DNA of 64,000 bases from Streptomyces sp. ST2-7A (GTDB lineage Bacteria > Actinomycetota > Actinomycetes > Streptomycetales > Streptomycetaceae), in contig NZ_JAJUWS010000003.1 in NCBI RefSeq assembly GCF_021390475.1, forward strand, positions 169,328 through 233,327, read 5' to 3'. Below, piece after piece: positions 45,762 to 54,745 of the stretch. The position numbers and the translations under genes were made by a program. Within the stretch, counting starts at the first letter, position 1; every line of letters starts with the position of its first letter. Under the pieces are notes generated by a model. That model had not been told where the DNA came from. It made no database searches and saw only the letters and a list, made by a program, of their open reading frames with translations.

Positions 45762-46162
45762 CGGACGACGGCTCCGCCGGGGCGGACGGCCCGGGCGCGC
45801 TCCCCGGAAGAGGGGATGAAAGGGTGATCGGCCCGCCCGTCGGGGTTGCCGGCCCCTCTGCCGGGGGAAGGACGGGGACAGCCGGGGTGGCGCCGCCCCG
45901 GGGCGTGCGTGGACGGGTTCACCCATCCCCCGTGACCACCGGACAACCGGGACAAGAGGGCACGTCGTGTGATGAGGTGTGAATCGGGGGAGGGACGGGG
46001 TGGATGGGGCGGATCGGAAGTCCGCCCCCCGGCGGGCACCGTGCCCGGCACTCCGGCGCACCACCCCGGCCGCGACACACCATCACACCACCACATCGGC
46101 ACACCGCCGGCGGGAGACCGGCCCGACGGTGACGGCACGGGGAGAGACGAGGAGTTGACCTG
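45762..46162. other. Intergenic region between glnH and the coiled-coil gene
   Basis: About 400 bases inside the signalling locus. It contains an interrupted inverted repeat (GTGTGATGAGGTGTG at 45967-45981 with CACACCATCACAC at 46076-46088) about 100 bases apart. A promoter for the second half of the locus is likely here. Confidence 0.45.
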
Positions 46163-47581
46163 GTGTTGAGCCGGGAGGAGGCCGACCGGCGGCTGGCACG
46201 GCTGGGCGTCGAGCACGAGGCGATCGAGACCTCGTTGCTGGCGCTCCAGGACCACGCCGGGCGACGGCTGCTGGAGGGCACGGAGTTGATCGGGGCCACC
46301 GCCGAGCGGTGGACCGCCGCCGAGAAGGAACTCGCCGCGCTGTGGGCGTGCTTCGAGGAGTGGGGAAAGAGGCTGGAGGACGCCCGGGCCGTCCGGGCCC
46401 GACGCCGGTTCCCGGGACCGGAGGAACTCGCCCGACTGGTCGCCCTGTTGGAGGAAAAGCCGGCCGGCTCCCCGGAATCCGCCGATGGGGACGACACGTC
46501 CGAACGCGGGGCGCCCGGGGGATGGGCCGCCGCCGTGGAACGGCTGAACACCGGGTACGCCGAGGTGCTGGACGTGGTGGTGGCCGCCGACTCCGTCTGG
46601 TCGGCGCTGCCCGCCCGGATCGACCTGCTCGGCGCCGAGCTGCGCCGGCTGACCGCGCTCGCCCACTCCTCCGGGGTGCGGCCCGGCTCCCATCCGGCGG
46701 GCGACGACCTGGCCCGGGTCACCGGGGATCTGACCGCCCTGCGGGCCGAGGTGCTGGCGGACCCCCTGGCATTCTGGCTGCCGGCCGAGGGGAGCGCCAC
46801 GCCGGGTGCCGGCCGCCCGGACACCACCCGGTACGACCGGGCGGCCGCACTGATCGAGGACATCCGACGCGAGGTGGACGCGGTGATCGCCGCCCGGCGC
46901 GACTCGGAGGAACGCCTGGTGCGGTTGCGCGACGTCCTCTCCCGGGCGGATCGAACCCTGGCCGAGGCCCGGCTCGCCCGGGGGGAGGTGCTGTCCCGGA
47001 TCGCCGCCACGGAGGTCCCGGTGATCACCGGCCCGGCGTCGGCGCTGCGCGAGGAGCTGACGGCGGCGGCCGAGTACCGCCGCGACTCCCAGTGGCACCG
47101 GCTCTCCCCGCTGCTGGACTCCCTGGAGGAGCGGGCGCAGGAGGAGTTGGAGCGGGCCCGCGACGCCTTGACCGCGGTGACGGCGCCCCTGGCCGTGCGG
47201 GCCGAACTGCGCGGCCGGTTGGACGCCTACCATGCCCGGGCCGGCCGCTCGGGCGCGGAGGGCGACCCGGAACTGACCCGGCACTACGACACCGCCCGCC
47301 GGATGCTCTGGAGCTCGCCGTGCGATCTGCGGGCGGCGGAGCGGGCGGTGATCCGCTACCGGGTGGCCACCACGGAGCGACTGGCGGAGGTCGGGGCCGG
47401 GGCGGCCGGCGGGACGGCGGCGTCCGGCGGGGATCACGCGCCCGGCGGGGACCCGGCGGGGGGCGGAAGCCCGGCGCGGGACGGCGATCCGGCGCGCGGG
47501 CACTCCCCGGGGGCCCGCTCGTCCGAGGTCGCCGACGCCGAACGGCCGGGGTCCCCGGAACCCCCCGGGGCGGCGCGGTGA
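46163..47581 (+). CDS. Coiled-coil cytoplasmic protein in the pknG operon
   Basis: A 472-residue soluble protein of unknown function from GTG 46163 with GAGGAG at eight bases. It is almost entirely helical, with Leu/Glu/Arg/Ala heptads (for example EADRRLARLGVEHEAIE and LARGEVLSRIAA), so long coiled coils are expected. The last 70 residues are a Gly/Ala/Asp-rich disordered tail. It has no signal peptide and no membrane segment. The stop overlaps the pknG start (GTGA), so it is co-translated with the kinase. A scaffold or kinase-partner role is a reasonable guess from position, nothing more. Confidence 0.85.
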   Translation: MLSREEADRRLARLGVEHEAIETSLLALQDHAGRRLLEGTELIGATAERWTAAEKELAALWACFEEWGKRLEDARAVRARRRFPGPEELARLVALLEEKPAGSPESADGDDTSERGAPGGWAAAVERLNTGYAEVLDVVVAADSVWSALPARIDLLGAELRRLTALAHSSGVRPGSHPAGDDLARVTGDLTALRAEVLADPLAFWLPAEGSATPGAGRPDTTRYDRAAALIEDIRREVDAVIAARRDSEERLVRLRDVLSRADRTLAEARLARGEVLSRIAATEVPVITGPASALREELTAAAEYRRDSQWHRLSPLLDSLEERAQEELERARDALTAVTAPLAVRAELRGRLDAYHARAGRSGAEGDPELTRHYDTARRMLWSSPCDLRAAERAVIRYRVATTERLAEVGAGAAGGTAASGGDHAPGGDPAGGGSPARDGDPARGHSPGARSSEVADAERPGSPEPPGAAR

Positions 47582-50250
47582 ACCCCGGGGTCCCGGGGGA
47601 CGCGGGAGCTTCGGATCCGGGGGTTCCGGACCCGGGGGTTCCGAACCCGGTGACCGACCCCGGGGAACCGGCCGTCGCCGGGCACGGAGCAGCCGCGGAG
47701 GACCGGGAGGAAGCCGCGCGGACCCGCCCCGTCCTGCCCCTCCCCCACCGAGTGGGCCGGGGACGGCCGGATCCGGACCGTCGTCACGCGGCGGGCACGG
47801 CGGACACCGAGCGGGAGGACGCCCCTTCCTTCGCCCCACCGGATCCTCTCGATTCCTTCTCCCCCATCGATGACGACCTCCCGCACGGGGATCCGTACCC
47901 CTCCCCCGGCTTCCCCGACCGGTTCGCCTCCCGGTCCGGGCCCGTGGTCCGCGCCGCCGCGCGGGGCGGCGGTCCGCGCGGCGGCGGGAGCCGTCCGGTC
48001 GCGGGGCTGGTCGAACTCCCGGAGGAGCCCCGTCCGGATCCCCGCTCGGTGGTGCTCGCCGATCCGCGCGTGCCCGAACACCGGCGGCGCTGCCCGAACG
48101 CCGAGTGCGACGCCCCCGTGGGCCGCTCACGCGGTGAGGGCGTGGGCGGCGACGAGGGGCGGTGCGGTCGGTGCGGACGCCGCTACGGCTTCGTGCCCCG
48201 GCTGCGCGCCGGTGAGTGGGTGGGCGGCCAGTACGAGGTGGTGGGCTGTCTGGCCCACGGCGGTCAGGGATGGATCTACCTGGCCGTGGATCACCCGGTC
48301 TCCCGCCGGTGGGTGGTGCTCAAGGGGCTGCGGGACACCGAGGACGAGGACGCGCTGGCCTCGGCCATCGCCGAACGACGGTTCCTGGCGGAGATCGAGC
48401 ACCCGGGCATCGTTCGCATCCACAACTTCGTGGAACACCCCGATCCACGCTCCGGCACGCCGGACGGCTACATCGTCATGGAGTACGCGGGCGGGCGGTC
48501 CCTGCGGGAGATCGCGGACGCGCGGCGCGGGCCCGGTGGCCCCCGACCGCTCCCTCTCGAACAGGCGTGCGCTCACGGGATCGAGGCGCTGGACGCCCTG
48601 GGCCACCTGCACGACCGGGGGCTGCTGTACTGCGACTTCAAACCGGCCAATGTCATCCGGACCGGGCACCGACTCAAGCTGATCGACCTGGGGGCGGTAC
48701 GACGGATCGACGAGACGACCGGCACCCTGTACGGCACCCCCGGCTACCAGGCGCCGGAGGTACCCGAACTGGGCGTGTCGGTCGCCTCGGATCTGCACAC
48801 CGTGGCCGTCACGCTGGCCGAACTGGGCCTGGGCGTCCCGGTGCGGGCCGGGCTGCCCGAGGACGACCCGCTCTCGGCGCCGGACACGGAGGTGCCCCGC
48901 ACCCACGCCTCGTTCCACCGGCTGGTGGTGCGCGGGACGGACCCGGACCCGGCGCTGCGGTTCGCCTCCGCGGCCGCGATGGCCGAACAACTGACCGGGG
49001 TGTTGCGGGAGGTGGTGGCGTTGACCACCGGTGTGCCGCGACCGGCCGTCTCCACTCTGTTCGGGCCGGAGAGGCGGGTGGTGGACACCACCGTGGTGTC
49101 ACCGTCGGGGGCGGCGGGGGCGGAGGAGGTCCCGGTGCCGGGTACCCGACGCGCGGTCCCGCGCCGCCGGTTACGCCTGCTCCGTCGCCGCCCACCCGCC
49201 ACGCCACCGGGCCCTCCCGTCGGCACCGGGGGCACGGACGGCCCCCCTGATCTCCCCGCCCCCGGCGGCCCACCCGGCACGGTCGTCCCGGACCTGCGGG
49301 AGAGCGCGCTGGCGCTACCGGCCCCCCGACTCGACCCGGAGGACCCCTGCGCCGGTTTCCTCACCGGTCTGCCGCCGGCGGGCGCCTCGGACACCCTCAC
49401 CGCGCTGCGGGCCGCCCCCGCCGAGTCGGTGGAGCTGCGGTTGCGCAGGACCCGCGCGCTGCTGGAGCTGCCCCTCGAACGGCCGGGGGACCCCGGTGTC
49501 CGGGCGGCGGCCGACGACGGGGCGGCGCGGCTGCTCGTCGAGTTGGACCGCCACGCGCCCGGCGACCCCCGGGTGGTCTGGTACCGGGGGGTGGCGGCGC
49601 TGTGCGCGAACGATCCCGCGACGGCGGCCCGGTGCTTCGGCGCGGTCCACGACGCCTTCCCCGGTGAGCCCGCGCCCGGCCTGGCGCTGGGCGTGTGCGC
49701 GGAGGCGTTGGGCGGCACCCGGGACGCCGAGGAGTGGTACGCCGTGGTGTGGGCCACCGACCCCGGCCACCACGGCGCCGGGTTCGGCCTCGCCCGGGTG
49801 CGGCTCGCCGCCGGCGACCGCGCGGGCGCGGTGGAGGCGTTGGAGTCCGTCCCGGAGACCTCGGTGCACCGCAACGCCGCCCGGGTGGCGGCGGTACGCG
49901 CCCGGCTGCGCGGTCGCGACCCCCGCGACCCCCTCCTCCCCGACCTGTTGACGTGTGGTCGGCGGGTGGCCGAACTGCGCCGGAACGGCGTGGAACCGGC
50001 ACTCGCCGAACGGCTGTCCTGTGAGGTGCTGGGCGTGACGCTGGACTGGTGGTTGGCCGGTCGGGCCGGGGCCCCGGAACCTGCGTCGGAGGGGGCACGT
50101 ACCGTGCTGGGACACTCGTTGGACGAAACGGGGATCCGGTCGGGTCTGGAACGCTCGTACCGGGTACTGGCCCGCCTCGCCGCGAGCCCCCGCGAACGGA
50201 TCGAACTGGTGGAGACGGCCAACCGTCTCCGCCCGAGGACATGGGTGTGA
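47578..50250 (+). CDS. pknG: PknG-like serine/threonine protein kinase with rubredoxin-type zinc site and TPR domain
   Basis: Soluble kinase of 890 residues from GTG 47578. The order is a disordered N-terminal region (1-165) with PGVP repeats; a rubredoxin-like metal site (CPNAEC near 172 and CGRCGRRYGF near 200); a kinase domain (about 218-485) with AHGGQGWIYLA, the catalytic lysine in VVLKGL, VMEYAGG, the loop YCDFKPANVI (catalytic Asp near 353) and IDLGAVRRID; a linker with a very basic patch; and a helical TPR domain (about 580-890). This order is diagnostic of PknG. The Asp of the catalytic loop is not preceded by Arg, as in PknG. It is co-translated with PP2C. Confidence 0.93.
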   Translation: MNPGVPGDAGASDPGVPDPGVPNPVTDPGEPAVAGHGAAAEDREEAARTRPVLPLPHRVGRGRPDPDRRHAAGTADTEREDAPSFAPPDPLDSFSPIDDDLPHGDPYPSPGFPDRFASRSGPVVRAAARGGGPRGGGSRPVAGLVELPEEPRPDPRSVVLADPRVPEHRRRCPNAECDAPVGRSRGEGVGGDEGRCGRCGRRYGFVPRLRAGEWVGGQYEVVGCLAHGGQGWIYLAVDHPVSRRWVVLKGLRDTEDEDALASAIAERRFLAEIEHPGIVRIHNFVEHPDPRSGTPDGYIVMEYAGGRSLREIADARRGPGGPRPLPLEQACAHGIEALDALGHLHDRGLLYCDFKPANVIRTGHRLKLIDLGAVRRIDETTGTLYGTPGYQAPEVPELGVSVASDLHTVAVTLAELGLGVPVRAGLPEDDPLSAPDTEVPRTHASFHRLVVRGTDPDPALRFASAAAMAEQLTGVLREVVALTTGVPRPAVSTLFGPERRVVDTTVVSPSGAAGAEEVPVPGTRRAVPRRRLRLLRRRPPATPPGPPVGTGGTDGPPDLPAPGGPPGTVVPDLRESALALPAPRLDPEDPCAGFLTGLPPAGASDTLTALRAAPAESVELRLRRTRALLELPLERPGDPGVRAAADDGAARLLVELDRHAPGDPRVVWYRGVAALCANDPATAARCFGAVHDAFPGEPAPGLALGVCAEALGGTRDAEEWYAVVWATDPGHHGAGFGLARVRLAAGDRAGAVEALESVPETSVHRNAARVAAVRARLRGRDPRDPLLPDLLTCGRRVAELRRNGVEPALAERLSCEVLGVTLDWWLAGRAGAPEPASEGARTVLGHSLDETGIRSGLERSYRVLARLAASPRERIELVETANRLRPRTWV

Positions 50251-51740
50251 CGATGCCGCAGCTCGATCAAGTCTCCGTCTGCCCCGGCTGTGGTGAGCCG
50301 CCGGCCGTCGCCGACCGCCGCTGCGGCGTGTGCGGCGCGGAACTGCGCCGGATGCCCGTCGCGCCCGCCCCGCCCGTCGCCAACCCCTACCCCCCGAACC
50401 GGACCGTCGAGCCGTACCCCCCGTCCCGCGCCGACCCGTACCCCGCGCCGGTCGCCGGGCCCGCGCCGTGGCAGGCGTCGCCCGGCGCGGCGACCCCTCC
50501 GACACCCCCCGCCCCACCCGCCCCACCCGCCGGCGCGGTCCCCCGGACCGGCACGGACACCGGCGCCGGGAGCCCCGGGGCCACACCCACCGAACCGGAC
50601 TTCACCCTCCAACCCCCCGCGCCCGCGACCCCGATCCCACCCGCCGGCGGACCGTCCTCCGGGCCCCCGACGATCCCGACGGCTCCGCCCCCGGCCGGCC
50701 TCCCGGACCCCCGGCTGCGGGACACCTCGCTGCCCGAGCCCGGCTCCGTCCCCGTCCACTGCACCGGCTGCGGTCGGGGGATCCTTGACGCCCGGGGCCG
50801 CTGCGACGACTGCGGCTGGTCCCGCCCCACCGACCGCGACCACGTGGAGCGGGCGGTGTGCGGGGTGGCCGGTGTCAGCGACCAGGGGCTGCGTCACCAC
50901 CGCAACGAGGACGCCTTCCGCGTCTCGGCGACCGCCCTGGCCAACGGCACGCCGGTGGCCATCGCCGTGGTCTGCGACGGGGTCTCCTCCTCCTCCCGAC
51001 CGCACGAGGCCTCGGCGGTGGCCGCCGGGGTCGCCGACGAGGTGCTGCTGTCGGCGCTGCCGCAGGGCGTGCCGGGGCGGGAGGCGATGCACCAGGCGCT
51101 GCTCTCCGCCTCCCGGGCGGTGAACGAGCTGGCCGAACGCGATCCGGAGCCCATCGGCCGGAACGCCCCCGCCTGCACCATCGTCGGCGCCGTCTCGGTG
51201 GGCGGCGACCTCACGGTGGGCTGGGTCGGGGACAGCCGCGCCTACTGGGTGCCGATGGACGGCGCGGGACGGCCCAGCCGGCTGACCGAGGACGACTCCT
51301 GGGCCGCGCAGATGGTCCGCGCCGGGTTGCTCGGCGAGGAGGAGGCGATGGCGGACCGGCGGGCCCACGCCATCACCGCCTGGCTGGGTGCCGACAACCC
51401 CCGGGTGGAACCGCACACCGCGACCTTCGCCCCCGACCGACCGGGCGTGGTGGTGGTGTGCACCGACGGGCTGTGGAACTACGCGGACGCCGCCGACCGA
51501 ATGGCCGCCGTGGTCCCGCCGCAGTCCAGGACCGCGCCGCTGACCGGCGCCCGGCAGTTGGTGCGCTACGCCCTGGACAGCGGGGGGCACGACAACGTCA
51601 CGGTCGCGGTCATCCCGCTGCCGCTGGAGGCCCCGGCCCCCACGGCACCGGGTGGGACGGCGGCGGCCCGGCCGGAACCGCCCCGGCCGACGGTCGAACG
51701 CACCCCGACCCGGGCCGTGCCCCGACCGCCGTCGGCCTGA
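50247..51740 (+). CDS. PP2C-family protein phosphatase with N-terminal zinc ribbons
   Basis: A 497-residue soluble phosphatase. GTG 50247 overlaps the pknG stop (GTGA) and has GAGG eight bases upstream; ATG 50241 is in frame but too close to the RBS. Zinc ribbon 1 (CPGCG and CGVCG, residues about 9-30) is followed by a Pro-rich linker and zinc ribbon 2 (CTGCG and CDDCG, about 172-192). The PPM domain (about 205-465) has SDQGLRHHRNEDAF, VVCDGVSSSS, GWVGDSRAYW, CTDGLWNYA and GGHDNVTVAV, so all metal ligands are present. The Ser/Thr kinase next door makes it a likely antagonist of PknG signalling. Confidence 0.93.
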   Translation: MTMPQLDQVSVCPGCGEPPAVADRRCGVCGAELRRMPVAPAPPVANPYPPNRTVEPYPPSRADPYPAPVAGPAPWQASPGAATPPTPPAPPAPPAGAVPRTGTDTGAGSPGATPTEPDFTLQPPAPATPIPPAGGPSSGPPTIPTAPPPAGLPDPRLRDTSLPEPGSVPVHCTGCGRGILDARGRCDDCGWSRPTDRDHVERAVCGVAGVSDQGLRHHRNEDAFRVSATALANGTPVAIAVVCDGVSSSSRPHEASAVAAGVADEVLLSALPQGVPGREAMHQALLSASRAVNELAERDPEPIGRNAPACTIVGAVSVGGDLTVGWVGDSRAYWVPMDGAGRPSRLTEDDSWAAQMVRAGLLGEEEAMADRRAHAITAWLGADNPRVEPHTATFAPDRPGVVVVCTDGLWNYADAADRMAAVVPPQSRTAPLTGARQLVRYALDSGGHDNVTVAVIPLPLEAPAPTAPGGTAAARPEPPRPTVERTPTRAVPRPPSA

Positions 51741-51935
51741 TCCACCGGGAGCGATCCACCGGGAGCGAAGAGGTGCCCGGTCGACGCCGGCCGCCGGGGC
51801 GTACGGCCGGGTACTGTTCCGGCTGGAGCCCGGGCCCACCGGACCCGCTCCGGGTCACAACGGAACCATCCGCCGGCACCGGCACGGTCCACCACGGGCC
51901 CCGGGCGCGGAGAGCAGAAAGGGGGAGGCCGTCCG

Positions 51936-52784
51936 ATGCCGACGTGCCCGAACGGCCACCGGTCCACGGCGGACGACTGGTGCGAGGTCTGCGGTCACCG
52001 CATGCCCTCCGACCCCGGCCCCATACCCCCGCCGGGGCCCCCCGCTCCCAGCGGTTACGGCTATCCCCCGGCTCCCCCCGCCGGCTACCCCGATCCCGGT
52101 CCACCGACCGCGCGGAGCGAGGTGTGCCCACGCTGCCGCACGCCCCGGGAGGTCGGCGAGACCTACTGCGTCGAGTGCGGGCACCACTCGCACCCCGGCG
52201 CCCCGGCCGCCGGCCACTGGGACCCGCGCCCCGTCGGCGCCCCGTCCGGTTACGGGAGCCCGCCCCTCCCGCCCGCTCCCCCGCCGGGCCCACCGCCGGT
52301 GCCCCCGCCACCCGTGCCCGGCGGCGAACAGCGCACCGGCGACTGGCTGATCACACCCCCCGGCGGCGGACCGGGCGCCGGCGCGTGGATGCTGGACATC
52401 ACGCCCGACCAGGACTACTTCGTCGCCATGATGCGCCGCTCGGGCCCCGAGGCCGCCCGCCTGCGGATGCCCGGCCCCGGTGGCGAGCAGCGGATCCGCC
52501 TGGAGGGGCAGCAGGTGAGCATCGGCCGGACGCGGCCGTCCACCGGCGAGGCCCCCGACATCGACCTGTCGCGTCCCCCGGAGGACCCGGGCGTCTCGCA
52601 CCGGCACGCCCTGCTGGTGCGTCAGCCGGACGGCGGGTGGGCGGTCGTGGACCAGAACTCCACCAACGGCACGACGGTGAACTACGAGGAGGAGCCGATC
52701 CAGCCGTTCGTCCCGGTGCCGCTGCGCGAGGGCGACCGGGTGCACGTGGGCGCCTGGACCACCCTGACCGTCCACCGGGGCTGA
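51936..52784 (+). CDS. Zinc-ribbon / FHA-domain protein
   Basis: A 282-residue soluble protein from ATG 51936 with a strong GGGGGAGG RBS. It has two N-terminal zinc ribbons (CPNG with CEVCG, and CPRC with CVECG) separated by Pro/Gly-rich linkers. A segment around 150-185 starts with DWLITPPGGGPGAGAWMLD. A C-terminal FHA domain (about 195-280) has IGRTRPS, SHRHALL and NSTNGTTVN, so the phosphothreonine-binding Arg/Ser/Asn residues are intact. By position it is the likely phospho-reader of the PknG/PP2C pair. It resembles GarA only in having a C-terminal FHA, and it lacks an obvious GarA-type TT phospho-site at the N-terminus. Confidence 0.9.
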   Translation: MPTCPNGHRSTADDWCEVCGHRMPSDPGPIPPPGPPAPSGYGYPPAPPAGYPDPGPPTARSEVCPRCRTPREVGETYCVECGHHSHPGAPAAGHWDPRPVGAPSGYGSPPLPPAPPPGPPPVPPPPVPGGEQRTGDWLITPPGGGPGAGAWMLDITPDQDYFVAMMRRSGPEAARLRMPGPGGEQRIRLEGQQVSIGRTRPSTGEAPDIDLSRPPEDPGVSHRHALLVRQPDGGWAVVDQNSTNGTTVNYEEEPIQPFVPVPLREGDRVHVGAWTTLTVHRG

Positions 52785-52859
52785 CCCGCCGGGGTCGCGT
52801 CCGTCCCGGGGGTGACCCCGGTCCTCCCCCGGGTCGAGGTGGAACCTCCCGGCACCCCC

Positions 52860-52865
52860 TACCAT
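52860..52865 (+). promoter_or_regulatory. -10 element giving a leaderless ABC ATPase mRNA
   Basis: TACCAT lies seven bases upstream of ATG 52873 with no Shine-Dalgarno sequence, the same geometry as at the MscS gene. Confidence 0.5.
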
Positions 52866-52872
52866 CCGCCGC

Positions 52873-53601
52873 ATGACTGATGCGGCGATCATGGTCGAGG
52901 GACTGCGCAAGCGGTACGGGGACGTGCGGGCGGTGGACGGCGTCTCGCTGGAGGTCGCCTCCGGGGAGTTCTACGGCATCCTCGGCCCGAACGGGGCCGG
53001 GAAGACCACCACCCTGGAGTTGATCGAGGGGCTGCGCGAACCCGACGAGGGCACGGTGCGCCTGCTGGGCATGCCCTCCTGGCCGCGCGACCCCGACCTG
53101 CTGCGCCGTATCGGCGTGCAACTCCAGGCCTCGGCCTTCTTCGAGAAGCTCACCGCCCGCGAGCAGATCCGCTCCTTCGCCTCGCTGTACGGGGTTTCCG
53201 CCGGGCGGGCCGACGCGATGCTGGAGACGGTGGGCCTGACCGGCAAGGCGGACGTGCGGGACACCGAGCTCTCCGGCGGGCAGGCGCAACGCCTGTCGAT
53301 CGCCTGCGCCCTGGTCCACGACCCCGAGCTGGTCTTCCTGGACGAGCCGACCACCGGCCTGGACCCACAGGCCCGCCGCAACCTGTGGGACCTGCTGCGG
53401 GAGATCAACGGCCAGGGCCGCACGGTGGTGTTGACCACCCATTACATGGACGAGGCCGAGTTGTTGTGCGACCGGGTGGCGGTGATGGACGCCGGTCGGG
53501 TGCTGCGCGTCGGCCCGCCCCGGGAGCTGATCGAGGAGCTGGGCGTGGCGAACCTGGAGGACGTCTTCCTCCGCCTGACCGGACGGGAGTACCGCGAATG
53601 A
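52873..53601 (+). CDS. ABC-2 exporter ATP-binding protein
   Basis: A 242-residue ABC ATPase from ATG 52873. Walker A GPNGAGKTTT (near residue 39), Q-loop VQLQASAFF, signature LSGGQAQRLSIA, Walker B LVFLDEPTTGLDPQ and H-loop TTHYMDEAE are all intact. The sequence is of the drug/lipid exporter class (DrrA/NatA-like). It overlaps the permease gene (ATGA), so the two form one transporter. The substrate is unknown. The mRNA probably has no leader. Confidence 0.95.
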   Translation: MTDAAIMVEGLRKRYGDVRAVDGVSLEVASGEFYGILGPNGAGKTTTLELIEGLREPDEGTVRLLGMPSWPRDPDLLRRIGVQLQASAFFEKLTAREQIRSFASLYGVSAGRADAMLETVGLTGKADVRDTELSGGQAQRLSIACALVHDPELVFLDEPTTGLDPQARRNLWDLLREINGQGRTVVLTTHYMDEAELLCDRVAVMDAGRVLRVGPPRELIEELGVANLEDVFLRLTGREYRE

Positions 53602-54665
53602 GCGCGCTGTCCAGCCTGTCGAAGGTGATGTTCCTGGGGCTGCTCCGGGACCGCACGGCCGTGTTCTTCATGCTCGTGCTGCCGCTGTCCTTCCTGGTGC
53701 TCTTCGGCGCCCTCTTCCAGGGGGACGGGGGATCGCGCTCGACGGTCGTGCAGTACGGGGAGGTGACCGTCCTCGACGAACTGGACGAGGAACACCTGGC
53801 CGCGCTCTCCGAGGCCCTGGTGTTGGAGCGGACCGGCGACCGCGAGGACGCGCTGGAGCGACTGCGTGCCGGCGAGGTGGACGCGGTGGTCTGGGAGGAG
53901 ATACCGGGCACCCTGGAGCTGCGGTACTCGGCGGCCGACGAGGCCCGGGCGGCGGCGGCGCGCGGCCTGGTCAACGCCCTGGTACAGGACGCCAACGTGG
54001 CCGCGACCGGCGAACCGCCCGCCTTCCGGATGAGCACCGAGCGGGTGGAGGACGAGTCGATCCGGGCGATCCAGTTCCTGGCGCCGGGCCTGCTGGGCTG
54101 GGCGATCGCCATGGGCGCGTCCTTCATGTCGGCGCTCACCCTGGTCAACTGGCGCCGCAAGCGACTGCTGCGCCGGTTGTGGCTGGCGCCGATCGGTCCC
54201 GGCACGGTGGTGGGCGCCCGGATCGGGGTCAGCCTGGGGCTGGCGATGGCACAGCTGGTCCTCTTCCTCGCGGTCGCCGTGATCCCCTTCTACGGGCTGC
54301 GGCTGACCGGCATGTGGTGGCTGTCGATCCCGCTGGTGGCCTGCGGAACGCTGGCGTTCATGGCGGTGGGCCTCCTGATCGGCGCGGTGACGTCCACCGA
54401 GGAGGCGGCCAACGGTGTGCTCCAGGCCGTGATCATGCCGATGGCGTTCCTCTCCGGGTCCTTCTTCCCGACCGAGGTGATGCCGGGCTGGCTGGAGCCG
54501 ATCGCCCGCCTGTTGCCGCTCAAGCACCTCAACGAGGCGCTGATGGGGGTGCTCTCGCGCGGCGAGAGCTGGGGCACGGCGCTGCCGGTGATGGGCGGGC
54601 TGCTGCTGTTCGCGGCCGTGGTGGCGGCGATCGCGGCCCGACTCTTCCGCTGGGAGGCGAAGTAG
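53598..54665 (+). CDS. ABC-2 exporter membrane protein
   Basis: A 355-residue permease starting at ATG 53598 inside the ATPase stop. TM1 is at about 15-38. An extracytoplasmic segment of about 120 residues follows, then five more helices (about 160-345). The ABC2_membrane_3 type is suggested by the large loop after TM1 and by the conserved C-terminal stretch ANGVLQAVIMPMAFLSGSFFP...LPLKHLNEAL. It pairs with the ATPase to export an unknown substrate. A strong bidirectional hairpin follows. Confidence 0.93.
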   Translation: MSALSSLSKVMFLGLLRDRTAVFFMLVLPLSFLVLFGALFQGDGGSRSTVVQYGEVTVLDELDEEHLAALSEALVLERTGDREDALERLRAGEVDAVVWEEIPGTLELRYSAADEARAAAARGLVNALVQDANVAATGEPPAFRMSTERVEDESIRAIQFLAPGLLGWAIAMGASFMSALTLVNWRRKRLLRRLWLAPIGPGTVVGARIGVSLGLAMAQLVLFLAVAVIPFYGLRLTGMWWLSIPLVACGTLAFMAVGLLIGAVTSTEEAANGVLQAVIMPMAFLSGSFFPTEVMPGWLEPIARLLPLKHLNEALMGVLSRGESWGTALPVMGGLLLFAAVVAAIAARLFRWEAK

Positions 54666-54689
54666 TCGTCGAGGGCTCCGCGCCCGCTG

Positions 54690-54728
54690 ATCGCCCCCGC
54701 CGGCGCGACCGTGCGCGGCGGGGGCGAT
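54690..54728. terminator. Bidirectional terminator after the ABC exporter
   Basis: Perfect 13-pair stem ATCGCCCCCGCCG (54690-54702) with 54716-54728 and a 13-base loop, between convergent genes. Confidence 0.7.
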
Positions 54729-54745
54729 GGGGACGGCGGGGACGG

